Translations under genes and position numbers: made by a program | Part shown: piece by piece, positions 35,759 through 45,895 of the stretch | Layout of the letters: every line of letters begins with the position of its first letter | How positions within the stretch are numbered: the first letter of the stretch is position 1 | Notes under the pieces: generated by a model | Seen by the model: the letters and a program-made list of their open reading frames with translations, nothing else | Told to the model about the DNA's origin: nothing | Databases searched by the model: none | Assembly (NCBI RefSeq): GCF_001981305.1 | Contig: NZ_MSCW01000001.1 | Location: forward strand, 186,001 to 250,000 | Direction: 5' to 3' | From: Marinobacter lutaoensis | GTDB taxonomy: Bacteria > Pseudomonadota > Gammaproteobacteria > Pseudomonadales > Oleiphilaceae | Length of the DNA: 64,000 bases

Positions 35759-36829
35759 TCACGGGCGTTTTCCGGGAGCCGGTACCGACCTTGATCGTTC
35801 GTCTTTTGCACCGGCTTTGCTTTGCCGAAACTCCCCAGGCGTCATACCTTTGACCGCTTTGAATTTGCGGTGAAACGACGTGGTTTCACTGTATCCCAGC
35901 CTGAGCGCGATGTCTGGAATTGCCAGGTCCGTGCCACTCAGATAGTCCTCGGCCAGTTGCTGCCGCACTTCGTCCAGCAGGCGCTGGTAGGATGCGCCTT
36001 CCTGACTCAGTTTGCGTTGCAGGGTGCGGCTGGTGAGGCCAAGGTCCTCCGCCACCATGTCCTGCCGGGTGATGCCCTGGCGAAGCTGTTTCTGAATGCT
36101 GGCTTTCACCCGGGAGGTCAGGTCCGTGTCGGTGTCCAGCGCGGCCAGTTGCGAGAGAGCGTGAGCCTCCAGTGTCTTGCGCAGCTGGGGATCCGGTTGC
36201 CGCAATCGGGTTGCCAGCAGTGCTGCCGGAAAGCAGACGCTGTCCTGTTCCGAGTTGAAAACGACCGGGCACCGCCAACGCTGGCGGTAGGCCGGTTCCA
36301 GGTTGGCGCCGGGGGACGGCCGTCGTAGGCACACCCGATCGGGGGCGGCGGTTTGGGTGTCTGCCAGCCAGCGGGCGTAGTTGATCCAGGAGGCAAAGAC
36401 GTTGTCCACCATGTGCATGCGCACACGCGGGTCGGTGTACCGGCAGCTCCAGGACAGGGTGATGGTGTCCCGCTGGATGGCCAGGCGCGTGGTGCCCATG
36501 TCGCCCACCAGCCGTTCGAACGGAGCGATCCGGGCGACGGCTTCTCCCAGGGTGGAACAGCTCATGGTGATGTAGCCGAGCACGCTGTAGGAGCCGGGCT
36601 GCACGAAGTCTCCGGTTTCCAGCCCAAGGATCGGGTTCCCAGTCCGCTCAACCAGAACGCGGATGAAATCCTGGAATTGCTCGCCGTTGATCCGGCCGTC
36701 ATCGGTGGCCAGGATGTCGGTACTGAGGCCGGCTTCGGCAAACAGCGGCGCGGTGTCGAGGCCGGCGGCTTCGGCGGCTCGGACGTACTGGCGCAGGGCG
36801 GCCACGGAGGCGGTTCCAAGGGTGGTCAT
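35759..36829 (-). CDS. AraC-family transcriptional regulator
   Basis: A 356-residue regulator. The N-terminal two thirds match the arabinose-binding-like domain of the OruR/ArgR-type AraC group (VAALRQYVRAAEAAGLD, PGSYSVLGYITMSCSTLGEA). The C-terminal HTH_18 domain covers about 245-340 (DMVAEDLGLTSRTLQRKL, then IPDIALRLGYSETTSFHRKFKAVKG). ATG 36829 is chosen because it starts the family-typical N-terminus; the longer frame adds a non-homologous leader. A minus-strand TATACT at 36864-36869 is a good -10 candidate. The effector is unknown; relatives often act on fatty-acid, lipase or amino-acid genes. Convergent with argG. Confidence 0.9.
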   Translation of the reverse strand: MTTLGTASVAALRQYVRAAEAAGLDTAPLFAEAGLSTDILATDDGRINGEQFQDFIRVLVERTGNPILGLETGDFVQPGSYSVLGYITMSCSTLGEAVARIAPFERLVGDMGTTRLAIQRDTITLSWSCRYTDPRVRMHMVDNVFASWINYARWLADTQTAAPDRVCLRRPSPGANLEPAYRQRWRCPVVFNSEQDSVCFPAALLATRLRQPDPQLRKTLEAHALSQLAALDTDTDLTSRVKASIQKQLRQGITRQDMVAEDLGLTSRTLQRKLSQEGASYQRLLDEVRQQLAEDYLSGTDLAIPDIALRLGYSETTSFHRKFKAVKGMTPGEFRQSKAGAKDERSRSVPAPGKRP

Positions 36830-36995
36830 GCGGGTTCGCGGTTTTTGGTTTTGTGTCAGGCCGAGTATAGCGGAAGTCGGGGGCAGGGCTGGAGGGGCGG
36901 CGCACAAAATAAAAGGCCAGCCGGAGCTGACCCTAAACCAAGAAGAAAGAACGAAAGTGCCTGAACATTCGATCATTCGGTGGACCCCATCATGC

Positions 36996-37023
36996 GGCGG
37001 AGGTACGACTCGGACCCTCCGCC
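36996..37023. other. Hairpin in the 299-bp gap between the response-regulator and AraC genes
   Basis: GGCGGAGG and CCTCCGCC form a perfect 8-bp stem with a 12-base loop. Both neighbouring genes are on the minus strand, so this could end the receiver/GGDEF transcript, though no U-run follows. Apart from this and the AraC -10 candidate, nothing was seen in 36830-37128. Confidence 0.35.
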
Positions 37024-37128
37024 ATGGGGGATACTGCTTGAATCCACAATGTCAGGTTACTCCCGGGGTGTCGGGCTGTCTGTGTGTGATCTGTGTCACC
37101 GTGTTACCGATTGTTCGTCGTTCCGGGT

Positions 37129-38100
37129 TCAGGCCCCGATCCCTGCCATGGGTGCCGTTTCGGTGAAGCGGCGGGTTTCGTAGGCGTCCACCAGTGCCTG
37201 GAGCGCGGACTGTTCCATATCCTGGACCGTGGGGGTGCCCTGCTGGGCGTCGGCCCGGCAGAGCGCCATGCCGGCCTCCACCGAGATGTAGCCGGCGGAA
37301 GTTTTCAGGGCCTTATGGTTGATGCCGTCGAACACACGGCGGAAGGCGGCGGTGGTGCAGTGTTCCGGCGAAGGGAAGTAGGCCAGGATGGCGTACTGAT
37401 TGTCGCCGATCCGGCACAGGGTGTCGATCGGTCGGATCAGGCTGCCCAGGCGTCGGGCGATGCCGGTGGCCAGCTCGCCCATGACCGAGGCCGGATAGGC
37501 GCGCTTGAGTTCCTGCCAGTTGCGGATGCCGCACAGCACGTAGGCGGAGGCGCCGCCCCGGGCTTCGGCGTGGCGCAGGATCTTGTCCAGTCGCTGGCGG
37601 CTGTACCGGCTGTTGCACAGGCCGGTTTCCAGGTCGATGATGTTGGTGCTGGCCAGTTCCCGATTGTTCTCGATCAGCCGCGCGTTGGCCTGCAGCAGCG
37701 TGTTCTGACGGTCGGCCATGCGATCGGCGGCGAACACCCTGGGGATCAGCTGCTTGGTCATGTCGGACTTGTAGATGAAGTCGTCCACGCCCCGGTCGAA
37801 GGCTTCCGACAGAGCCTCGACGCTCTCCCGGGCAGTCAGCAAAATGACGTAGGTGTAGTGATTGTTCTGTTCGTCCTGTTGGCGTACCTGATCGGTCAGT
37901 TCCAGGCCGTCCATTTCCGGCATCAGCCAGTCTGCGATCAATACGCTCACCGGGCGCTGCTCCATTTGTTGCAGGGCGGTTCGGGCGTTGTTGGCGATAC
38001 GGACATCGCGGTAGCCGGCATTGCGGAGCGTGCGGCTGACCACCATGCTGCTGAACTTGGCGTCGTCGACGACGAGGATGGGAAGGTCGAGGTTGGGCAT
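37129..38100 (-). CDS. Response regulator with degenerate GGDEF domain
   Basis: A 323-residue protein: receiver domain at 1-125 (ILVVDDAKFSSMVV, phosphoacceptor Asp in LIADWLMPEMDG, LLTARES) and a GGDEF-like domain at about 155-310 (DLETGLCNSRYSRQRLDKIL). The catalytic signature reads IGDNQYAI in place of GGDEF, so diguanylate cyclase activity is not expected; it may bind nucleotide or serve as a protein-interaction output. ATG 38100 follows AGGAGT-like sequence. Divergent from yajQ, itself a candidate c-di-GMP-binding protein. Confidence 0.87.
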   Translation of the reverse strand: MPNLDLPILVVDDAKFSSMVVSRTLRNAGYRDVRIANNARTALQQMEQRPVSVLIADWLMPEMDGLELTDQVRQQDEQNNHYTYVILLTARESVEALSEAFDRGVDDFIYKSDMTKQLIPRVFAADRMADRQNTLLQANARLIENNRELASTNIIDLETGLCNSRYSRQRLDKILRHAEARGGASAYVLCGIRNWQELKRAYPASVMGELATGIARRLGSLIRPIDTLCRIGDNQYAILAYFPSPEHCTTAAFRRVFDGINHKALKTSAGYISVEAGMALCRADAQQGTPTVQDMEQSALQALVDAYETRRFTETAPMAGIGA

Positions 38101-38229
38101 GGAGTCCTGCTTGTTTATCCGTCCATTGTCACGTGCGGTGTCTGCCGGCTCTTGTTATGATTTGCGGCGTTTTGGGATAGAACCTGTGGCGCCAGTATAC
38201 GCTTGCGCGCCCCCTGGAGAATGACGACC

Positions 38230-38712
38230 ATGCCTTCTTTTGACATTGTTTCCGAAATCGACATGCACGAGGTCACAAATGCGGTCGACCAAGCCCGTCG
38301 GGAGCTGGGTAACCGCTGGGATTTCAAGAACGTGGAGGCGGGCATCGAGCTGGAGGATTCCCGGATTACCCTCAGCGCGGAGCAGGAGTTCCAGCTGGAA
38401 CAGCTCACGGACATGCTGCGGATGGCCTTCGCCAAGCGCAACATCGACGTCCGTGCCCTGGCGGAGGACGGTGACAGCAAGGCCGGCAAGCTGGTGAAAC
38501 AGCACTTTACCCTGAAACAGGGCATCGAAACGGACATGGCCAAAAAGATCGTCAAGATGATCAAGGATCAGAAAATGAAGGTTCAGGCCGCGATCCAGGG
38601 CGACAAGGTCCGGGTGACCGGCAAAAAGCGGGATGACCTTCAGGCGGTGATCGCCATGCTGCGCGAGGCGGAGCTGGATCTGCCGCTGCAGTTCAACAAC
38701 TTCCGGGATTGA
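38230..38712 (+). CDS. yajQ: YajQ family nucleotide-binding protein
   Basis: A 160-residue cytoplasmic protein; YajQ homologues bind c-di-GMP in Xanthomonas and Pseudomonas and act in transcriptional control. The start [15 protein letters not shown] and the segments [53 protein letters not shown] and FNNFRD align across the whole E. coli protein. ATG 38230 is favoured over ATG 38221 because the family begins MPSFDIV and GGAGA lies 10 bases upstream. The stop is followed within 2 bases by a GGGAGG sequence that probably serves the AmpG-like gene. Confidence 0.96.
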   Translation: MPSFDIVSEIDMHEVTNAVDQARRELGNRWDFKNVEAGIELEDSRITLSAEQEFQLEQLTDMLRMAFAKRNIDVRALAEDGDSKAGKLVKQHFTLKQGIETDMAKKIVKMIKDQKMKVQAAIQGDKVRVTGKKRDDLQAVIAMLREAELDLPLQFNNFRD

Positions 38713-38797
38713 CGGGAGGCCCGCTATCCTTTCCGAAGCCCGCCGTATCCTGATCCGGGACGTACTGCACACCTATACCCGGTGGCAAGTCATTGCT

Positions 38798-40114
38798 TTG
38801 CTGTTTCTGGGGTTCTCGGCGGGCCTGCCTTTCCTTCTGGTGTTCTCCACCCTCAACGCCCGCCTGGCGGATGTCGGGGTGGAAACCGCCACCATCGGTT
38901 TCTTCAGCTGGTTGGGCATGACCTATTCCATCAAAGTGTTCTGGGCGCCGGTGGTCGATCGCCTGCGTCTGCCGCTGCTGGACCGGCTACTGGGCAAGCG
39001 GCGCAGCTGGATTCTGCTGGCCCAGGCCGGCATTGCCACCGGGTTGTATGCCATGGCACAGGTGGATGCGGTGGCGCATCCGGAGCGGCTGGCGTTGTGG
39101 GGGCTGCTGGTGGCGTTCTCCTCGGCCACCCAGGACATTGGTATCGATGCCTACCGCATCGAGATCGCCGAGGAACGTCTGCAGGCGGCACTCGCGGCCA
39201 CCTATATCTTCGGTTATCGGCTGGCCCTGCTGGTGGCCGGGGCCGGGGCCCTGTATCTGGCGGAGTTCTGGAGTTGGCAGGTGTCCTACGAGACGATGGC
39301 GGTGCTGGTGGGCGTAGGCATGCTGACCATTCTGGTGGCTCGCGAGCCGGCGGTGAACCACTACGCCGTTGCCGGCGACATCGCCCATCACATTGAGCGG
39401 GAAGCGGCCCGGCGCGCGGACCTGCCTCCCAGGCTGGCTCGCTTGGCCGGCTGGTTCTACGCGGCGGTCGCCGGCCCGTTCCTGGACTTTTTCCAGCGTT
39501 ACCGGGAGCTGGCGCTGGCGATCCTGGCTCTGGTGGCGCTGTACCGGGTGTCGGACATCGCCATGGGGGTGATGGCCAATCCCTTCTACCTCAATTTCCT
39601 GGGCTTCACCAAGACCCAGGTCGCGGACGTCACCAAGGTGTTCGGCTTTTTCATGACCATCGGCGGCTCCTTGCTGGGCGGCGTGCTGGTGGTGCGCTAT
39701 GGCGTTCGCCGGGTCCTGCTGGCCGGAGCGGTGATGACCGCCGCCACCAATCTGCTGTTTGTACTGCTGGCCCAGTATCCGCCGAACATCGTTACTCTGG
39801 CGCTGGTGGTCAGTGCCGACAACCTCAGCGGAGGCATTGCCAACGTGGCACTGATCGCCTGGCTCTCCGGTATGACCAGTGCCTCGTTCACTGCCACCCA
39901 GTATGCGCTGTTCAGTTCGCTGATGACCTTGCCGGGCAAGTTTCTCGGCGGTTTTTCCGGGCTTCTGGTGGAGGCCTTCGGCTATGCCGGTTTCTTCACC
40001 ATGTCCGCACTCATGGGGGGGCCGGCCATCCTGTTGGTCCTGTTTCTGATGCGCCGGGGCCGGCGCCTGGATACCCTGGCCCCGGATCCCGTGGTTCGGC
40101 AGGAGAGGTCCTGA
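38798..40114 (+). CDS. AmpG-like MFS transporter
   Basis: A major-facilitator inner-membrane protein resembling AmpG muropeptide permeases: LLFLGFSAGLPFLLV in helix 1, IGFFSWLGMTYSIKVFWAPVVDRL, SSATQDIGIDAYRIE and about 12-14 helices. AmpG imports anhydromuropeptides for peptidoglycan recycling. TTG 38798 gives 438 residues but cuts the first helix short and has no ribosome site. The frame stays open upstream with plausible residues (IRDVLHTYTRWQVIA) to a GGGAGG at 38714-38719, 6 bases before an in-frame ATC at 38726; no ATG, GTG or TTG lies between. The true start is therefore unresolved and possibly non-canonical. Its stop overlaps the next gene (TGATG). Confidence 0.8.
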   Translation: MLFLGFSAGLPFLLVFSTLNARLADVGVETATIGFFSWLGMTYSIKVFWAPVVDRLRLPLLDRLLGKRRSWILLAQAGIATGLYAMAQVDAVAHPERLALWGLLVAFSSATQDIGIDAYRIEIAEERLQAALAATYIFGYRLALLVAGAGALYLAEFWSWQVSYETMAVLVGVGMLTILVAREPAVNHYAVAGDIAHHIEREAARRADLPPRLARLAGWFYAAVAGPFLDFFQRYRELALAILALVALYRVSDIAMGVMANPFYLNFLGFTKTQVADVTKVFGFFMTIGGSLLGGVLVVRYGVRRVLLAGAVMTAATNLLFVLLAQYPPNIVTLALVVSADNLSGGIANVALIAWLSGMTSASFTATQYALFSSLMTLPGKFLGGFSGLLVEAFGYAGFFTMSALMGGPAILLVLFLMRRGRRLDTLAPDPVVRQERS

Positions 40115-40422
40115 TGGACGAGCCCAGCAAGGAACAGAGGATCTGGCAGGTGGTGCTGGCGATTCCGAAAGGCCGGGTGGCCGGTTACGGCCAGGTCGCC
40201 GCCATGGCGGGGCTGGGGCGGCAGGCCCGGTTTGTCGGGCGCGCCCTCGGCCGGTTGCCGCCGGGGCATTCGGTGCCCTGGTACCGGGTGATCCGGAGCA
40301 ACGGCCAGATTGCCTTTCCGGCGGACAGCGAGGCCTTTCGGCGACAGGTTCGCCTGTTAGCGGAGGAAGGGGTGGAGGTCGTCAACGGCCGGGTATCGAT
40401 GGCGCGGTTTGGCTGGCAATGA
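40114..40422 (+). CDS. Alkyltransferase-like protein (MGMT family without active Cys)
   Basis: A 102-residue protein resembling the C-terminal domain of O6-alkylguanine-DNA alkyltransferase (IPKGRVAGYGQVAAMAGLGR, ARFVGRALG, RVIRSNGQIAF). The reactive PCHR is replaced by PWYR, Trp in place of Cys, the hallmark of Atl proteins, which bind O6-alkylguanine and hand it to nucleotide excision repair instead of repairing it. ATG 40114 overlaps the transporter stop. Cytoplasmic DNA-damage sensor by family knowledge. Confidence 0.93.
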   Translation: MDEPSKEQRIWQVVLAIPKGRVAGYGQVAAMAGLGRQARFVGRALGRLPPGHSVPWYRVIRSNGQIAFPADSEAFRRQVRLLAEEGVEVVNGRVSMARFGWQ

Positions 40423-40452
40423 GGGCTGCGCCCCCATTGCCCCGGCCCGGCG

Positions 40453-41214
40453 TCACAGGCGCAGCGCGCCGTCCACCTCGATGATGCGCCCGGACAGATA
40501 GTCGTTCTCGAAAATGAACGCAGCGGCGGAGGCAATTTCCTCCGGCTTGCCCATGCGCCTGAGCGGAATGCCCGCGGTCATCTTCTCCAGTGCCTCCGGC
40601 TTCATGGACGCGGTCATCTCGGTTTCAATGAAGCCCGGGGCGATGCCCATGCAACGGATACCGTGGCGGGCGAGTTCCTTGGCCCAGACCGGCACCAGCG
40701 CGGCTACGCCGGCCTTGGCTGCGGAGTAGTTGGACTGCCCCATGTTGCCGGCCCGGGAAATGGACGAAATGTTGATGATCACGCCCTGGCTGCCGGTCTG
40801 GACCATCTGGGTCGCCGCTTCGCGGGCGCACAGGAATACCCCGGTGAGGTTGACGTCGATCACCGCCTGCCATTGGGACAATTCCATGCGCCGTTCCACC
40901 TTGCCGTCCCGGGCCTTAATCAGAAAACCGTCACGCAAAATGCCGGCATTGTTGATCAGGCCGTTGAGCTGGCCGAAATCGTGGGCAATGGTTTCGAAGG
41001 TTTTCGCCACCTCCTCTTCCCGGGCGACGTTGCACAGATAGGCCCGTGCCTCGCCGCCGGCCCTGACGCACGCCTCCACGGCCTCGTCGAGCGTTTCCGG
41101 TACCAAGTCGATCAACGCCAGACGGGCGCCCCGGGCCGCCAGATATTCAGCCATGGCCCGACCGAGGCCCTGGCCACCGCCGGTAATTGCAATCACGGAA
41201 TCTTGAAGTTTCAT
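40453..41214 (-). CDS. Short-chain dehydrogenase/reductase (FabG-like)
   Basis: A 253-residue classical SDR with the NADP(H) loop TGGGQGLGRAMAEYL, the NNAG motif (LINNAGILRDG), catalytic Ser in NISSISRAGN and the YSAAK pair, and the PGFIETEMT substrate loop. Closest in pattern to 3-oxoacyl-ACP reductases, so reduction of a beta-ketoacyl thioester is the best guess; other alcohol/ketone substrates are possible. ATG 41214; convergent with the Atl gene and divergent from fxsA. Confidence 0.9.
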   Translation of the reverse strand: MKLQDSVIAITGGGQGLGRAMAEYLAARGARLALIDLVPETLDEAVEACVRAGGEARAYLCNVAREEEVAKTFETIAHDFGQLNGLINNAGILRDGFLIKARDGKVERRMELSQWQAVIDVNLTGVFLCAREAATQMVQTGSQGVIINISSISRAGNMGQSNYSAAKAGVAALVPVWAKELARHGIRCMGIAPGFIETEMTASMKPEALEKMTAGIPLRRMGKPEEIASAAAFIFENDYLSGRIIEVDGALRL

Positions 41215-41379
41215 GGTTTGCCCTCAATTCATCAACAGTGAGTGATTTGTGCAATGACTGTGTGCCCGGTGTTGCCCGTGGCCGGAGCCCGGGATAAAGG
41301 CCGTGTACCGGCTGTTGTTGTCGAGGTGTCCGAGTATATCAGAGGCGCCCTGAACACACCCTTTGCCATTGGGGTTTTC

Positions 41380-41862
41380 ATGCCAGTTTTTCTGTTGCTT
41401 TTTATTGTCTTGCCCATCGCCGAGATGGCTGTCCTGATCAAGGTTGGCAGTCTGATCGGTGTCCTTAATACCGTGGCTCTGGTGCTGCTGACGGCAGTCA
41501 TGGGAGCCTGGCTGTTGCGCCAGCAGGGGCTGGCGACCCTGCTGCGGGCGAATGAGCGCCTGAACAGCGGCGAACTGCCGGCGCGGGAGGTGGCCGAGGG
41601 GCTGATTCTGGCGGTGGGCGGGGCGCTCCTGCTGACACCGGGGTTCATCACCGACGCCGCCGGTTTCCTCTGCCTGCTGCCCGGAACCCGGCACTGGCTG
41701 GCGGCCCGGGCTCTCAAGCGTCTGCGGGTGTCGGGGCAGACCCGGGCCTTTTACTTCCGTGCCGGGGGTGGCCCGTTCCGCTCCGGAGGGGAGGGCGACA
41801 TCATCGAAGGGGAGTATCGGGAGCATACCGAGCGGGATCACGACCGGCTCGAAAAAAAGTGA
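41380..41862 (+). CDS. fxsA: FxsA family membrane protein
   Basis: A 160-residue inner-membrane protein; E. coli FxsA suppresses F-plasmid exclusion of phage T7 when overproduced, but its normal role is unknown. Three or four hydrophobic segments: PVFLLLFIVLPIAEMAVLIKVG, GVLNTVALVLLTAVMGAWLLR and LILAVGGALLLTPGFITDAAGFLCLLP, followed by a charged cytoplasmic tail. ATG 41380 begins the family-typical N-terminus; the longer frame would add a hydrophilic leader. It lies just before groES, as is common in gammaproteobacteria. Confidence 0.92.
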   Translation: MPVFLLLFIVLPIAEMAVLIKVGSLIGVLNTVALVLLTAVMGAWLLRQQGLATLLRANERLNSGELPAREVAEGLILAVGGALLLTPGFITDAAGFLCLLPGTRHWLAARALKRLRVSGQTRAFYFRAGGGPFRSGGEGDIIEGEYREHTERDHDRLEKK

Positions 41863-41883
41863 AAAAATTTTTTATTCGGGGTG

Positions 41884-41910
41884 TTGAAATGCCCTTGGGC
41901 ATCCCCATTT
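41884..41910 (+). promoter_or_regulatory. Sigma-32 heat-shock promoter of groESL
   Basis: TTGAAA, 13 bases, then CCCCATTT, an essentially perfect match to the RpoH consensus. It lies 148 bp upstream of groES. No CIRCE inverted repeat was found, so control is by sigma-32 rather than HrcA. The remaining leader (41911-42057) shows no other clear element. Confidence 0.9.
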
Positions 41911-42057
41911 AAGTTGCACAAGTTCGTTGCAGGCTGTTTCTGGCTGTGCGTCAGCCGGCATGGACAGCCGGGCAATGCGCCTGGGCAGGGCACTGTGCAG
42001 GCGGTTCAACATCAACTGTCATTGCCACATTAATCTGACTACTGGAGAAACCGAGCA

Positions 42058-42348
42058 ATGAAAATTCGGCCGCTACACGATCGTGTTGTCGTACGCCGCA
42101 AGGAAGAAGAAGAGAAAACCGCAGGTGGCATCGTGCTGCCGGGTAACGCCAAGGAAAAACCTTCCCAGGGTGAAGTGCTCGCCGTCGGTAACGGCCGGAT
42201 CCTGGACAATGGCGAAACCCGTTCGCTGGCGGTCAAGGTGGGTGACACCGTGGTGTTCGGTCAGTATGCCGGCAATACCGTGAAGATCGACGGTGAAGAA
42301 CTGCTCATCATGAGCGAGAGCGAAATCTACGGCGTGCTCGAAGACTGA
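42058..42348 (+). CDS. groES: Co-chaperonin GroES
   Basis: The 96-residue heptameric lid of the GroEL chaperonin. Complete family sequence: [28 protein letters not shown] including the mobile loop, then [27 protein letters not shown] 42058 follows TGGAGAAACCGAGC. Co-transcribed with groEL, which begins 74 bp after its stop, under the heat-shock promoter upstream. Confidence 0.98.
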   Translation: MKIRPLHDRVVVRRKEEEEKTAGGIVLPGNAKEKPSQGEVLAVGNGRILDNGETRSLAVKVGDTVVFGQYAGNTVKIDGEELLIMSESEIYGVLED

Positions 42349-42404
42349 TCGCGGGGCGATCCGAACGAACAGTCCTTCATTCGAACGACAGACATTCGGT
42401 TTAA

Positions 42405-44060
<1,656 letters not shown>

Positions 44061-44115
44061 CGCCGACCGGCTTGGACCCTGCCGCGCCCGCAAAGGCGCG
44101 GCACGAGCCAAACCC

Positions 44116-44157
44116 AAACCCCGCGCTGGTTCACACCGGCGCGGGGTTTTTGTTTTT
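44116..44157 (+). terminator. Rho-independent terminator of groESL
   Basis: AAACCCCGCGC and GCGCGGGGTTT form a perfect 11-bp stem around a 12-base loop, and the 3' arm runs into TTTTTGTTTTTT. It lies 55 bp after the groEL stop. Confidence 0.92.
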
Positions 44158-44220
44158 TGTCATGAACTTGTCGGGGGGCTTTGTTAGACTCGGCTTCCGG
44201 TCTTTCGTGTGTATGAGTGA

Positions 44221-45012
44221 ATGAGTGACGCCAAGCCGACACGTTTTTTCCGCCTGGGCAAATTGATGGGGCTGTTGCTCCTGGGCCTGGTGACCTACCT
44301 GGTCGCCCTGGTGATCTGGGTGCCCGCAGGCTGGCTTTGGCAGCAGGCCTCCGGCCATGTCCGGCTGCCGTCACAGGTTTCGGTGCGCCAAGTCTCCGGT
44401 ACGCTCTGGGAAGGCGCGGCTGGGCTTGAAGTGCTGGGCTATCCGGTTCGGGTAACCTGGGGGCTCGGCGCGCCGTCGCTGACGGGGCTCAGTTTGCCAC
44501 TGGAAGTGCGGCTGGATTCCGTCCGCTCCCACCTGGAGGGGCATCTGACCCTGACTTGGCCGGGAGCAGGCTCCCTGGACGCGCGGGGCCGGGTGGATGT
44601 TGCCGAGTTCGAAGACCTGATTCGCCGCAGTGGCGGCGCCATGATCGAGGGCGCGGTGGATGTGGAGCGCCTGCACCTGGTTTGGCGGGACCGGAGCCTG
44701 TCCGAGGCCGACGGTCTGGCGCGCTGGGGCGGGGGGAGAGTCACGTGGCCCATGGCCGGACAGGTGGGAGCGGCGGATTTTCCGCCCATGCTCGCCGAAA
44801 TGACCCGGCGCCCAGGCGGGGTCTCCCTGTCGGTAAGGGCCGCGGAGGCCCCCGGCCCCGCGGCGGACGTTCAGGTTTCCTGGGACGGCATGATGGACAT
44901 TCGCGTCTACAAACGGATGGTGGACCTAGCCGGTCAGCCCTGGTCCGATGCCGCCCGTCCTTCCGACGTGGTGTTCCGGGTGCGCCAACCCCTGGTGCCG
45001 GGAGGGCTGTGA
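44221..45012 (+). CDS. gspN: Type II secretion system protein N
   Basis: A 263-residue inner-membrane protein with one N-terminal membrane anchor (about 15-40, LMGLLLLGLVTYLVALVIWV) and a periplasmic GspN domain (VSGTLWEGAAGLEVLGYPVRVTW, RLDSVRSHLEGHLTLTWPG). GspN is an accessory component near the secretin. ATG 44221. Its stop is followed within a few bases by the gspC start, so N-C-D form one operon. The other Gsp genes (E-M) are not in the window. Confidence 0.88.
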   Translation: MSDAKPTRFFRLGKLMGLLLLGLVTYLVALVIWVPAGWLWQQASGHVRLPSQVSVRQVSGTLWEGAAGLEVLGYPVRVTWGLGAPSLTGLSLPLEVRLDSVRSHLEGHLTLTWPGAGSLDARGRVDVAEFEDLIRRSGGAMIEGAVDVERLHLVWRDRSLSEADGLARWGGGRVTWPMAGQVGAADFPPMLAEMTRRPGGVSLSVRAAEAPGPAADVQVSWDGMMDIRVYKRMVDLAGQPWSDAARPSDVVFRVRQPLVPGGL

Positions 45013-45014
45013 CG

Positions 45015-45863
45015 GTGGCCAAGACGTCGGGAATCCCCCAGGCCGCCCTCGCAAGGGGGCTGGCCAACCTGCTGTTGCTGGCGCTGGTGTTGTATCTGGG
45101 GGTGGTGCTGGCCCGAGTCACCTGGACTCTCGCCTGGCAGGAGCGGCCGGTTCCGCCGCCGGCACCGGAGGCCGGAACGCCCGGGCCAGGCCGGGTGGAG
45201 GCCTATCCGATGGCCAGTTACACATTTTTCGGGCGTCCCAGGGTCGAGGCCGGCGTGCAGGAAGCCGTCAGGCGTTCGGCCCCGGAAACCCGACTGCGCC
45301 TGCGTCTGGAGGGCGTTTTGGTGGGCCCCCGTCCGGAAGCGTCCGGTGCTATAGTTGCAGGAAGCAACGGAGAAACGGCCTACTACCGGGTCGGTGAGCT
45401 GCTGCCGGGCAACGCGGAACTGGCGGAAGTGGAGGCCGGTCGCATCCTGATCCGCCGTGGTGGCCGCTACGAGTCACTGACGTTCGAAGAGTCCGAGTCG
45501 GCCGGAGTGGTTGCGGAAGCGGCCGAGGAACCGGCAGAATCCTCGCCCGATGCGTTCCTTTCGGCCGCGCGGGAGCAGTTGGATACCCAGGGGCTCGCCG
45601 CCCTTGCCAGTTACGGCCTGCGTCCGGTTGACGATTCGGGGCAGTCCGGTTACGTCTATGACGGCTCCAGCGCGATGCTGAACGCCCTCAACCTACAGGC
45701 TGGGGACGTGATCACCGCGATCAACGGCCAGCGGCTGGGCGACCTGGAACAGGACAAGGCGCTGCTGGAGAGCTGGCGGGATCAGCCCCAGCTGGAAATC
45801 GAGATTGAACGGGACGGAACGCTCCTGACCGTCAGCTATGCCATCCCCGAGCAGTGGCGCTGA
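45015..45863 (+). CDS. gspC: Type II secretion system protein C
   Basis: Inner-membrane clamp protein linking the GspLM platform to the secretin, 282 residues. One membrane helix at about 15-38 (LANLLLLALVLYLGVVLARV), the homology region around 100-165 (LRLRLEGVLVGPRPEASGAIVAG, YYRVGELLPG) and a C-terminal PDZ-like domain (LNALNLQAGDVITAINGQRL). GTG 45015 is preferred because GGGAGGG lies 8 bases upstream; GTG 45009, overlapping the gspN stop, is the alternative. GspD follows after 32 bp. Confidence 0.87.
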   Translation: MAKTSGIPQAALARGLANLLLLALVLYLGVVLARVTWTLAWQERPVPPPAPEAGTPGPGRVEAYPMASYTFFGRPRVEAGVQEAVRRSAPETRLRLRLEGVLVGPRPEASGAIVAGSNGETAYYRVGELLPGNAELAEVEAGRILIRRGGRYESLTFEESESAGVVAEAAEEPAESSPDAFLSAAREQLDTQGLAALASYGLRPVDDSGQSGYVYDGSSAMLNALNLQAGDVITAINGQRLGDLEQDKALLESWRDQPQLEIEIERDGTLLTVSYAIPEQWR

Positions 45864-45895
45864 TCGGGGCTCACGATACAGGACGAAAACGCCAG

